A stretch of DNA of 64,000 bases from the NCBI RefSeq assembly GCF_005222915.1, contig NZ_STFX01000001.1, positions 62,001 to 126,000 on the forward strand, given 5' to 3'. Source of the DNA: Rhizobium sp. FKL33. GTDB taxonomy: Bacteria > Pseudomonadota > Alphaproteobacteria > Rhizobiales > Rhizobiaceae. Both the position numbers and the translations under genes were made by a program. This document shows, piece after piece, positions 44,290-54,425 of this stretch; position 1 is the first letter of the stretch; every line of letters begins with the position of its first letter. The notes beneath the pieces were generated by a model that saw only the letters and a program-made list of their open reading frames with translations, searched no databases and was not told the DNA's origin.

Positions 44290-45234
44290 TCACATGCTGT
44301 CGTCGCTCGGCGGGGCCGGGGATTTCTTCTTGCGGAAGAACCCCGACAGCCAGCGCCAGGCCGCGGCCAGCGCCATCAGGATGAAGACGAAACCCTTCTT
44401 GAGGAAAATCGCCGCCATGGCCAGAATGCCGGCTTTGGCCGCGACCTTGGCTCCGGCCGCCGTGGCGATCAGCCCCGCCAGCCCATAGGCCGCGACGCGA
44501 TCGCCGTCCCGATGGGAGGCGTAATCCCTGTCGGCGTCATATTTCACCTGGTTGATGACCGCCGGAATCGCGGATTGCACCGAAGCCAGTTGCGGCATGC
44601 CCGCGACGAAATTGACGTTGAGAACGCCTTCACGGCCAAGCACGCGCAATTGATAATTCAGCGTATGAGGCGAAGCCGGATCTGCGCCGAACTGAAGTTC
44701 ACGCGCCCAATGCAGCGCATGGGTCGCCGGATCGTAATGCGGCGCCGACGCCCATCCGACCAGCGTGATCGGTTCGTAGCCTGCCTTGACCCGTTCGGGA
44801 TTGGCTTCGCTGGTCTGCTGTTGCAGATCGGTCAGCAGGGCCGTGTAGTCCGTCGTCTGCGCATCGACATCGGAGACATAGCCTTCATCCGAATAGGAGA
44901 TCACGCCGCCCCAGGACTCCGACTCCGGCGGCTTTTCCTTTGGGAAAATCATCGCCATCACGCCCTCTGCGCTGGCCGGCGGATTTCCCCAGAGATCGAT
45001 CAGCACCTTTGCCGAGTCGCGCGCATCGAGATAGTAGAACCCGTCCGGCGCCGTCAGGCTCGCAGGCGCGCCCACCAGGGGAAGGGCGCCTTGCTTGTAG
45101 TCGAGCGATTCGAGCAGCGTTGCGACATCGCCTTGCAGCTCCGGCTTATGGCCGAACGTCTGTTCATAGCTTGCCGCAATGGCAAGGTTGGGGAGACTGA
45201 ACGCAACAATCAGAGCAGCAATGCGCCTCATCAT
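44290..45234 (-). CDS. DUF2167 family membrane protein
   Basis: 314 residues: a signal peptide ending near A-I-A-A-S, a periplasmic DUF2167 domain (A-S-L-T-A-P-D-G-F-Y-Y-L-D, W-G-G-V-I-S-Y-S-D-E-G-Y-V, L-V-G-W-A-S-A-P-H-Y-D), and two hydrophobic stretches near the C-terminus before a lysine-rich end. GAGGAC precedes the ATG at 45234. Function unknown. Confidence 0.9.
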   Translation of the reverse strand: MMRRIAALIVAFSLPNLAIAASYEQTFGHKPELQGDVATLLESLDYKQGALPLVGAPASLTAPDGFYYLDARDSAKVLIDLWGNPPASAEGVMAMIFPKEKPPESESWGGVISYSDEGYVSDVDAQTTDYTALLTDLQQQTSEANPERVKAGYEPITLVGWASAPHYDPATHALHWARELQFGADPASPHTLNYQLRVLGREGVLNVNFVAGMPQLASVQSAIPAVINQVKYDADRDYASHRDGDRVAAYGLAGLIATAAGAKVAAKAGILAMAAIFLKKGFVFILMALAAAWRWLSGFFRKKKSPAPPSDDSM

Positions 45235-45399
45235 ATGTCCTCGAGCGGTAAGGAACGACCATTTCTCCATCATCGATGGAGGCGGGCGCAACCGCAAGTG
45301 GGGCACTCTGTTATCCCGAATTTTGATTTCGAGCGCCGGCGCAGGCTTGCTCACCACGAAGGACGATGTCCCACGCCCCGTCTCGAGTCGCTGCGGCGC

Positions 45400-46011
45400 T
45401 CAGAAATCCAGATCCGCCGACTGCATGGCCCTATCCAGCAGTTTCTCATAATCGCGCTTGGGCACGTCGACCGCGCCGAAACTCTTGAGGTGGTCGGTGG
45501 TGAATTGCGTATCGAGCAATGTGAAGCCCTTTTCACGCAGGCGTTCGACGAGATGCACGAGACAGATTTTCGAGGCGTCGGTGCGGCGGGAGAACATGCT
45601 CTCGCCGAAAAAGGCCGAGCCGAGCGAGACGCCGTAGAGTCCGCCGACCAACTCCTCGCCTTCCCAGGCTTCCACCGAATGGGCGTAACCGAGCCTGTGC
45701 AGCTCCTTGTAGAGCATCAGGATGAGCGGATTGATCCAGGTCGAGGGACGATCCGGCGCCGGTTCGCCGCATTTGGCGATCACCTGGTCGAAGGCGGTGT
45801 TGAAGCGGATGTCGAAGGGACGCCTGCGCATGGTTTTGGCGAGGCTTTTGGAAACGTGAAAACCGTCGAGCGGGATGACGCCGCGCATTTCCGGCTGGAC
45901 CCAGAAGATTTCCGGGTCGTCGGCGGATTCCGCCATGGGAAAAAGCCCCGCGGCATAGGCGCGGAGCAGGATTTCGGGCGTGATGGCGGCGGTATGCGAA
46001 GAACGCGCCAT
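45400..46011 (-). CDS. aat: Leucyl/phenylalanyl-tRNA-protein transferase
   Basis: 203 residues. It attaches Leu or Phe to N-terminal Arg/Lys of proteins in the N-end rule pathway. Visible blocks are [28 protein letters not shown] and [19 protein letters not shown], all diagnostic. The ATG at 46011 is chosen over the adjacent GTG. It lies 12 bp after accC. Confidence 0.96.
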   Translation of the reverse strand: MARSSHTAAITPEILLRAYAAGLFPMAESADDPEIFWVQPEMRGVIPLDGFHVSKSLAKTMRRRPFDIRFNTAFDQVIAKCGEPAPDRPSTWINPLILMLYKELHRLGYAHSVEAWEGEELVGGLYGVSLGSAFFGESMFSRRTDASKICLVHLVERLREKGFTLLDTQFTTDHLKSFGAVDVPKRDYEKLLDRAMQSADLDF

Positions 46012-46023
46012 CACGCAGTCCCG

Positions 46024-47364
<1,341 letters not shown>

Positions 47365-47374
47365 GGGATCCGCC

Positions 47375-47857
47375 TTATTCGATCACCAGGAGGGGCTCGC
47401 CGAACTCGACGGGCGCGGAATCGCCGACCATGATCGCGGCGATCTTGCCGGAGCGGGGCGCCGGGATCTGGTTCATGGTCTTCATCGCTTCGATGATCAG
47501 CACGGTCTGGCCTTCCTTGACCTGCTGTCCCACGGTCACGAAGGGCGCGGAGCCGGGCGCCGGCGCATGGTAGCAGGTGCCGACCATCGGCGAGCTCAGC
47601 GTGAAGCCGGAAGGCGCTGCAGGCGCCGCTTCGACGGCAGCCGCGGCAGGGGCAGCTGCAGCCGGAGCCGCCATAGGGGCTTGGGGCATGGCGTAAGCCG
47701 GCATGGAGGCCTGGGCGAACACCTGCTGGGTGTTGCGGGAAACGCGGATGCGCGTATCCGCCTGCTCGACCTCGATCTCGGTCAGATCCGTATCCTTGAG
47801 GATGTTGGCCAGATCGCGGATCAGCGCCTGATCAATGCCCGTCTTCTTCTCAGCCAT
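47375..47857 (-). CDS. accB: Acetyl-CoA carboxylase biotin carboxyl carrier protein
   Basis: 160 residues. An N-terminal helical part, an Ala/Pro/Met-rich linker (about 50-85) and the C-terminal biotinyl domain with the biotin-accepting lysine in I-E-A-M-K-T-M-N (Lys126). It is 20 bp after aroQ. Confidence 0.97.
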   Translation of the reverse strand: MAEKKTGIDQALIRDLANILKDTDLTEIEVEQADTRIRVSRNTQQVFAQASMPAYAMPQAPMAAPAAAAPAAAAVEAAPAAPSGFTLSSPMVGTCYHAPAPGSAPFVTVGQQVKEGQTVLIIEAMKTMNQIPAPRSGKIAAIMVGDSAPVEFGEPLLVIE

Positions 47858-47877
47858 TTTTCAATGTCCTATTATCG

Positions 47878-48315
47878 TTATGTGACGATCGTCCTGGCGG
47901 CCTGCAAGGCCAGTATATATGAATGCGCCCCGAAGCCGCAGATCACGCCCTTCACCGCCGGCGCAGTCCATGTCTTGTGGCGGAATTCCTCCCGCGCATG
48001 GATGTTCGACAGATGCAGTTCGATCACCGGGATGGAGATGGCGCGGATCGCGTCATGCAGCGCGATCGACGTATGACCATAGGCGCCGGGATTGATCAGC
48101 GCGGCCACGGCCTTGTCATTGGCTTCATGCAGCCAGTCGATCAGCACGCCTTCGTGATTGGTTTGGCGGAAATCCACCGAAAAGCCCAGTTCCACGCCCG
48201 TCTCGCGGCAATCCTCCGCGATGGTGTCGAGCGTGGCGGCGCCATAAATTTCCGGCTCCCGCTTGCCAAGCATGTTCAGATTGGGGCCGTTCAAAATATA
48301 GACAGTCTGGGTCAT
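47878..48315 (-). CDS. aroQ: 3-dehydroquinate dehydratase, type II
   Basis: 145 residues. Shikimate-pathway enzyme. The active-site tyrosine loop (G-P-N-L-N-M-L-G-K-R-E-P-E-I-Y-G), I-N-P-G-A-Y-G-H-T-S and L-S-N-I-H-A-R-E-E-F-R-H are all present. The ATG at 48315 follows GGAAGAA; longer in-frame starts would add an atypical tail. It leads the aroQ-accB-accC-aat cluster. Confidence 0.97.
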   Translation of the reverse strand: MTQTVYILNGPNLNMLGKREPEIYGAATLDTIAEDCRETGVELGFSVDFRQTNHEGVLIDWLHEANDKAVAALINPGAYGHTSIALHDAIRAISIPVIELHLSNIHAREEFRHKTWTAPAVKGVICGFGAHSYILALQAARTIVT

Positions 48316-48456
48316 CCATTCTTCCTGCATGCACGCATCCCCTCCTATAGACCGGGGAGGGTGACATGGAAAGGGCCGCATGGCGCCAGACTGTTTGTAC
48401 ACAGGCGGGACGGCCGGGAAAGCCATTTATTCGCTTTTCCCGGCTTTTGCAACAAA

Positions 48457-49212
48457 TCAGCAGACGGTCTTGCCGCACTGGCCGACATTGGCGATTTTCT
48501 GGTTAAGCGCGTCCACGCCCACGGCGCCGAAAATCGCTTCGTTGCCGATCACGTAAGAGGGCGTGCCGGAGATGCCGAGGTCGGTCGCCAGCTTGTAGGC
48601 GTCTTGAACGCGGGCGTCGAAACCGGGCTTGCCCATCTCGGCGCGCAGGGCCTCTTCGGTCACGCCCAGCTTCTTGGCGACGTCGATGGCGCGGGCTTCG
48701 TCGGCATGCTCGCCGCCCAGGAGTTCGCGGTGGAATTCGCCATACTTCTCCGGCGCCAGAATGCGGAAGGCGTCGGAGACCTTGTGGGCGGCGACCGAGT
48801 CGGGGCCGAGAATTGGGAATTCCTTGAGCACGAAGCGCACATCAGGATTGGACTTCACGATGGCGTCCATATCCTTCATGGCGCGGCGGCAATAGCCGCA
48901 ATTATAGTCGAAGAATTCGACGACGGTGACCTTGCCCTGGGGATTGCCGACCGAGATGTCATAGGGCGCGTTGAAGATCAGGTCCTTGTTGGCGTCGACG
49001 GCGACCTTGGCCTGCGCCTGGCGAGCCTCGTTCTGCTTCTTTTCCAGCGCCTGCTGTATTTCCACCAGCATGTCCGGATGGGCGAGGAGATATTCCCGCA
49101 CGATGGCGCCGATCTCGTCTTTCTGCTGGGGCGTAAAGCTCTCGGCGGCAGTCGCGGGTTGGAACGCCGTCGCCAGCGAAAGAAGCGCGGCGGCCCAGGT
49201 CAATCTCTTCAT
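48457..49212 (-). CDS. DsbA-family thiol-disulfide protein
   Basis: 251 residues: a signal peptide, a helical region (residues 25-75) and a thioredoxin-like domain with C105-G-Y-C108 and the cis-proline segment I-S-G-T-P-S-Y-V-I-G-N. The N-terminal extension and C-G-Y-C motif fit the Com1/ScsC-like branch rather than classical DsbA. Periplasmic oxidation or isomerisation of disulfides is expected. Confidence 0.92.
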   Translation of the reverse strand: MKRLTWAAALLSLATAFQPATAAESFTPQQKDEIGAIVREYLLAHPDMLVEIQQALEKKQNEARQAQAKVAVDANKDLIFNAPYDISVGNPQGKVTVVEFFDYNCGYCRRAMKDMDAIVKSNPDVRFVLKEFPILGPDSVAAHKVSDAFRILAPEKYGEFHRELLGGEHADEARAIDVAKKLGVTEEALRAEMGKPGFDARVQDAYKLATDLGISGTPSYVIGNEAIFGAVGVDALNQKIANVGQCGKTVC

Positions 49213-49346
49213 CGTCAGTCATCCTCTCAAGCGCCCTCTACGGCGGCGTGGGCTGTTTATAGTCAGGGCATTCGGGCGTGGAAACAGAAAAAGGCGGTTG
49301 TGCGACCGGTCTCTCGGGATCGTGAAAATATTGGACCGCAAAAGCA

Positions 49347-49376
49347 AAGACCCGCCTCGCTGCCGAGACGGGTCTT
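49347..49376 (-). terminator. Intrinsic terminator after rne
   Basis: An 8-bp stem AAGACCCG/CGGGTCTT (49347-49354 with 49369-49376) with an inner CTCG/CGAG extension. On the minus strand it is followed by a T-rich stretch (TTTGCTTTT). Confidence 0.65.
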
Positions 49377-49410
49377 GAAGGATCAGCCTTTGATCAGGCG
49401 GATGAGGGCA

Positions 49411-52347
49411 TCAAAGAAACCCCCTTTTTTGCCACCAGCCCGCCTTCTTCGGCTTGCCGTCGTCCTCGGGCTTTTCCTGGCCAGACGACGAGACGACAAC
49501 CGGCTGGGACGCCTGCAGCGCCGCTTCGCCGCGATTGGCGCGGGCCTTCTTCTCGTCGGACGACGCGTCCTGTTCGACCGCGGTTTCGGCGACGGGCGGC
49601 GCTTCGACTTCCGTCACCACCTCTTCAGCCGGCGCCGGGACCGGCTCGGCAGCGGCGGCGACTTCGGCGGCTGCGGGCTCGGGCGCTGCTTCGGCGATCG
49701 TTTCGACGGCTGCCGCTTCCACGGCTTCCGGAGCGGCTGCGGCTTCTGACCTGTTGGCGCGAGCCCGGCGCGGCCGCGGAGCAGGGGCCTCGGCCCCTTC
49801 CTGCACGGCTGTGGCGTCGTCGGTCGAGGCCTCTTCGGCATCCGACTCATCGCCCGCTTCGCCGTCGCCATTCTCGGCGGAACCGTTCACTTCGCCTTCA
49901 CGCATCCGGCGGCCGCCGCGCTTGCCGCGACGGCGGCGCTTGCGATTGTCGCTGTCTGAAGCGGCGTCAGCGGCCGAAACCTCTGCGCCTTCGGCGTCAT
50001 CGGCGCCGCTGGTCGCTTCATCGGCGTCGCCGTTGTCGTCCTCGTCGTCGCCATTGTCGTCGGAGCCGTTTGCGCCGGCGCCGTTTTCGACGCCGTCACG
50101 CTTGCCGCCGCGACGGCGACGACGACGCTTCTTCTTCTTGTTCGACTGATCGTCGGAACGGGCCTGCTGCGGCGCGGGCTGCGCCGGGCTTTCTTCGACC
50201 TCGGCTTCGTCCTCTTCGATCTCGACGATGTCTTCGTCTTCCTCTTCCTCGACCGGGAAGTGGATGAGCTGTTCGATCTTGACCGGATTTTCGACGGCTT
50301 CGCCGCGTTCGATCAGGAAGTGCTGCGCGCCGCCTTCATCGCCGGCCATGACCGTGATCGAGACGCCGAAGCGGTTTTCGTAGTCGACGATCGTGCCGCG
50401 CTTCTGGTTGAGCAGATAGAGAGCGGTGTCGGCCGGCGTCTTGACGATGATGTCATGCGTCGTGCTCTTGAGCAGGAATTCCTCGATGCCGCGCAGCACA
50501 TGCAGCGCCACCGACGACTGCGAGCGCACGAGGCCGGCGCCGTTGCAATGCGGGCAGACCTGCATCGTGCTTTCGAGCACGGAGGCGCGGATGCGCTGGC
50601 GCGACATTTCGAGCAGGCCGAAATGCGAGATGCGGCCGACCTGGATGCGGGCGCGGTCGTTCTTCAGATGATCCTTGAGGCGCTTTTCGACCAGACGGTT
50701 GTTGCGCTTCTCTTCCATGTCGATGAAGTCGATCACCACGAGACCGGCAAGGTCGCGCAGGCGCAGCTGGCGGGCGACTTCTTCGGCGGCTTCCAGATTG
50801 GTCTGGAGCGCGGTGTCTTCGATCGAATGTTCGCGAGTCGACCGGCCGGAGTTGACGTCGATGGCGACGAGCGCTTCGGTCTGGTTGATGATGATGTAGC
50901 CGCCCGACTTCAGCGTCACCTGCGGCTGCAGCATACGGTCGAGCTGGGCTTCGATGCCGGCGCGCGAGAAGATCGGATGAATGTCGCGATAGGGCTGAAC
51001 CACCTTGGCATGGCTCGGCATCAGCATCTTCATGAAGTCTTTCGCTTCGCGATAGCCTTCTTCGCCCGAGACGATGACCTCGGAAATATCCTTGTTGTAG
51101 AGGTCGCGGATCGAGCGCTTGATCAGCGAGCCTTCTTCATAGACGAGGCACGGCGCGGTCGACTGCAGCGTCTTGGTGCGGACGTTTTCCCAGAGTCGCA
51201 TCAGATATTCGAAGTCGCGCTTGACCTCGGCCTTGGTGCGGTTGGCGCCGGCGGTGCGCAGGATGACGCCCATGCCCTGCGGCACTTCGAGCTCGCGGGC
51301 GATTTCCTTGAGGCGCTTGCGGTCCTGCGGGCTGGTGATCTTGCGGGAAATGCCGCCGCCGCGGGCGGTGTTCGGCATCAGCACGGAATAGCGGCCGGCG
51401 AGCGACAGATAGGTGGTCAGCGCCGCGCCCTTGTTGCCGCGCTCTTCCTTGGCGACCTGCACGAGCAGGATCTGGCGGCGCTTGATGACTTCCTGGATGC
51501 GGTACTGCTTGCGCGGCTTGCGCACGACGCGATCAGGAACTTCCTCCATCGCGTCTTCGGCGCCGACGGATTCGATGACTTCCTTTTCGTCGATGTCGTC
51601 ATCGTCGTCGTCATCATCGTCATTGCCACGACGGCGGGCGTCTTCGGAGATCGAATCGACATCTGCGACCATCGCCATGGCCGGGGGCGTCGAGCCCTTG
51701 TCATCATCGGAAGGTTCCGAGGCTTCGGAGGAACCCTGTTCGCCTTCGGCGGCGGCTTCGACGGGCGCTTCCTCAGCCTTCACCTTCTTGGCGCGGGGCT
51801 TGCGGACGCGCTTGGGCTTTTCGACTGCGGCTTCAACCGGAGCTTCTTCAGCGACGGTTTCGGCTGCATCGACCGCATTTGCTTCGACAGGCTCGGCTGC
51901 CGCGACTTCCGCGTCCGGCTTCACCTGCGCTTCGAAGCTGCGGCCCTGCCAGGAGTCGATGTCGGGCTGCGGCGCTTCCTCGAGGCCGGCGGCCGGTTCG
52001 TGATCGGCGGAGGCGGGTTCTGCGCGGCCGACCGGCTCGAAATCGTCATCGCGACGATGTTCTTCGGCTTCGGCTCTCAGCAGAGCCTGACGGTCGGCGA
52101 GGGGGATTTGGTAATAATCGGGGTGGATTTCCGCAAAAGCGAGAAAGCCGTGTCGATTGCCGCCGTAATCCACGAAGGCGGCCTGAAGCGAGGGTTCGAC
52201 CCGGGTGACCTTGGCGAGGTAAATATTGCCCCGCAACTGCTTCTTATGCTGCGACTCGAAGTCGAATTCTTCAATGCGGTTGCCGCGAACGACTACAACG
52301 CGCGTCTCCTCAGCGTGAGACGCGTCGATAAGCATCTTGTCTGCCAT
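49411..52347 (-). CDS. rne: Ribonuclease E
   Basis: 978 residues. The S1 RNA-binding domain starts at about residue 35 and is split by a long acidic, Ala/Glu-rich insertion (about residues 75-285), as usual for alphaproteobacterial RNase E. The DNase I-like catalytic part shows V-A-I-D-V-N-S-G and V-I-D-F-I-D-M-E-E with the two metal-binding aspartates. The zinc-link is C-P-H-C-N-G-A-G. The C-terminal third is disordered, with arginine clusters (K-K-K-K-R-R-R-R-R-R-G-G) between acidic stretches, the expected degradosome and RNA-binding scaffold. The start at 52347 is preceded by GAGGAG; an earlier in-frame ATG (52368) is less likely. Confidence 0.95.
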   Translation of the reverse strand: MADKMLIDASHAEETRVVVVRGNRIEEFDFESQHKKQLRGNIYLAKVTRVEPSLQAAFVDYGGNRHGFLAFAEIHPDYYQIPLADRQALLRAEAEEHRRDDDFEPVGRAEPASADHEPAAGLEEAPQPDIDSWQGRSFEAQVKPDAEVAAAEPVEANAVDAAETVAEEAPVEAAVEKPKRVRKPRAKKVKAEEAPVEAAAEGEQGSSEASEPSDDDKGSTPPAMAMVADVDSISEDARRRGNDDDDDDDDDIDEKEVIESVGAEDAMEEVPDRVVRKPRKQYRIQEVIKRRQILLVQVAKEERGNKGAALTTYLSLAGRYSVLMPNTARGGGISRKITSPQDRKRLKEIARELEVPQGMGVILRTAGANRTKAEVKRDFEYLMRLWENVRTKTLQSTAPCLVYEEGSLIKRSIRDLYNKDISEVIVSGEEGYREAKDFMKMLMPSHAKVVQPYRDIHPIFSRAGIEAQLDRMLQPQVTLKSGGYIIINQTEALVAIDVNSGRSTREHSIEDTALQTNLEAAEEVARQLRLRDLAGLVVIDFIDMEEKRNNRLVEKRLKDHLKNDRARIQVGRISHFGLLEMSRQRIRASVLESTMQVCPHCNGAGLVRSQSSVALHVLRGIEEFLLKSTTHDIIVKTPADTALYLLNQKRGTIVDYENRFGVSITVMAGDEGGAQHFLIERGEAVENPVKIEQLIHFPVEEEEDEDIVEIEEDEAEVEESPAQPAPQQARSDDQSNKKKKRRRRRRGGKRDGVENGAGANGSDDNGDDEDDNGDADEATSGADDAEGAEVSAADAASDSDNRKRRRRGKRGGRRMREGEVNGSAENGDGEAGDESDAEEASTDDATAVQEGAEAPAPRPRRARANRSEAAAAPEAVEAAAVETIAEAAPEPAAAEVAAAAEPVPAPAEEVVTEVEAPPVAETAVEQDASSDEKKARANRGEAALQASQPVVVSSSGQEKPEDDGKPKKAGWWQKRGFL

Positions 52348-53012
52348 GTATCTGTAACTCCTCGGCAATCGAGGCTTTGGCGCAAAGGTCCGCCAGTACG
52401 GGGGGATACCGGGCGCGAGACGCGCCGATTGCCGGATAATGTGTCCCGCCGGGTGGGGAGTGACGCGATCGCGAGGGCGCGGCGGAGACGCGGCTGGGCC
52501 GCATGATCTGTCGTTGCCGTCGAGAATGAAATCGCTTGCGTCAATGTCTTACCGAGCGAGAATGTCTATGCCCAAGACCTTGCGGTCCAATGAATGTGCC
52601 CGAACTTCACGAGCGTGTGGCGGCCAACCGCCTAAAATTCCATGCGAATACGTCGCATGACCGGATAGAGCCTCGGTGAATGCGCATCGGCGGCGGATAT
52701 TGCCCCTGGCCTGGCGCCATCCTCCTGGCAGCCTCCCGGGCAATGCGATCCCGCCTTCACTATTCACTCGGATACCTTCTATGGTTTATCCATGCGAATA
52801 TCAAGGGGTGACGCAAATCCGTCACATTATTGACCCATCGAATTCACTCTTTGGCGGAAATCATTGAATTTTCTTGCGAGCCAATTTCTGGGTGTTGGCG
52901 CCCGGGGTCGCGAAAATCTATGTTTCAGCCGGCCGAATCAGGGTTTCGTCAAGAAATCAGGCCTATTTTGCGACAGGTGGCGCAGGGCGCCGAAGGCAGG
53001 ACGGCACAAAGC
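52348..53012. promoter_or_regulatory. Divergent region rne / amidase, with likely long rne 5' UTR
   Basis: 665 bp without a gene I can support. The 160 bp next to rne are very GC-rich with self-complementary stretches, consistent with a structured leader; RNase E genes are commonly autoregulated through their 5' UTR. The part next to the amidase gene is AT-richer. The amidase frame stays open upstream to 52830, but without signal-like sequence. Confidence 0.45.
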
Positions 53013-54242
53013 ATGCATAGACTTTTGATGGCATGGCTGGCGGCGATCGGCCTCTTGATCGGATGCGGGGCGGCTGGCGCCGCCGACGATCCCGCGCCGC
53101 AACCGCTGATCGCTTACGCCGCCCGGATCGCCGGCGACGATTCCCGCGCCCGCATCGTCATCGATTTCGACCGCAAGCCGGAGTTCAGGCTGCATTACAC
53201 CGCCTCGCCGGCGCGGATGATCGTGGATCTCGACGAGACCGCGTTCGGCTTCGGAGACAGCGATCTCGCCCCGAAAGGCCTGTTCACCGATATCCGCTAT
53301 GGCCGCATGGGGCTCGGCTCCTCGCGTCTCGTGCTGACGGCCAAGCGACCGTTCAAGGCGGTGCTGGCCGAAGCCCGGGAAAACGAGCCCGGCAAGGGCT
53401 ATCGCCTCGTCCTGGACACCGAAATGACCAGCGCCGAGGAGTTTGCCGCCCTCGTCAAGAACCAGAGTTGGGACCGCGAGCGCGTCGCCGGCGGCAAGAC
53501 CCCGCGCGTCGCCCCCGATCAATCGCAGGCGGCGCCGGAGACCTCGGACATCATCATCGCCATCGACGCCGGTCATGGCGGCATCGACACCGGCGCGCTC
53601 GGCGCGTCAGGCAAGACGTTCGAGAAGGACGTGACGCTGTCCTTCGCCAAGACGCTCGCCGACAAGCTTAACGCCAAGCCCGGCTTTCGCGCCTTTCTCA
53701 CCCGCAGCGACGACACGTTCGTCTCGCTGCCGGAGCGGGTGACGATCGCGCGCCAGGGCAAGGCGCGGCTGTTCATCTCGCTGCATGCCGACACGCTTCG
53801 CCAGAAAGGCATTCGCGGCGCCACCGTCTACACCATCTCCGATCGCGCCTCCGACAAGCTGGCCGAAAGCCTCGCCGAGCGCGAGAACCTCTCCGACGAC
53901 ATTGCCGGCATCGAGGTCAGGGACGAGCCGGAAGAGGTGGCCGACATCCTGATCGATCTGACGCGGCGGGAGACGCAGGCCTTTTCGATCCAGCTCGCCG
54001 AACATGTGGTGAAGTCCTTCGAAGGCCAGATCGAGCTGATCAACAATCCGCTCCGGCATGCGGGATTCCGCGTGCTGCAGGCGCCGGACGTGCCGTCGAT
54101 TCTGCTGGAGCTCGGCTTTCTCTCCAATGCTGACGACGAAAAGCTGCTCACCAGCAAGGCCTGGCGCGACAAGGTCGCGGGCCTCATCGCCGACGGCGCC
54201 GTCGCCTATTTCAAGGCGAACGGCGTTTTGCGTGGCGGATAA
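53013..54242 (+). CDS. amiC: N-acetylmuramoyl-L-alanine amidase (AmiC type)
   Basis: 409 residues. A signal peptide (M-H-R-L-L-M-A-W-L-A-A-I-G then A-A-G-A-A-D-D), an AMIN domain (about 30-140) and an Amidase_3 domain with zinc ligands in I-D-A-G-H-G-G-I-D-T-G, L-F-I-S-L-H-A-D, and the glutamate in S-I-L-L-E-L-G-F-L-S-N. It cuts peptide stems from septal murein during division. The internal ATG at 53013 is chosen because it gives a proper signal peptide. Confidence 0.94.
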   Translation: MHRLLMAWLAAIGLLIGCGAAGAADDPAPQPLIAYAARIAGDDSRARIVIDFDRKPEFRLHYTASPARMIVDLDETAFGFGDSDLAPKGLFTDIRYGRMGLGSSRLVLTAKRPFKAVLAEARENEPGKGYRLVLDTEMTSAEEFAALVKNQSWDRERVAGGKTPRVAPDQSQAAPETSDIIIAIDAGHGGIDTGALGASGKTFEKDVTLSFAKTLADKLNAKPGFRAFLTRSDDTFVSLPERVTIARQGKARLFISLHADTLRQKGIRGATVYTISDRASDKLAESLAERENLSDDIAGIEVRDEPEEVADILIDLTRRETQAFSIQLAEHVVKSFEGQIELINNPLRHAGFRVLQAPDVPSILLELGFLSNADDEKLLTSKAWRDKVAGLIADGAVAYFKANGVLRGG

Positions 54243-54425
54243 GGCGCAGTCCGTCGCAAAAATCTGTGTGTGGGCGGCCGCAGAGGCCCGGAATAGCGGC
54301 GGAGCCCTATTTTCCTCACATTCACGACTGTAAGAGCCGATGCTGGCGCCGATGGCGCGCATCGGGTAAAACAGGTCCCGGCGCGTCGCGCGGTCGGCGG
54401 TCGATCAATGCGCGGAAAGAATTCC

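Noticed and set aside
50260-52506. A 748-codon open frame antisense to rne
   Set aside because: RNase E on the other strand has all catalytic motifs; the antisense composition is Phe/Asp/Arg-biased with no family match.
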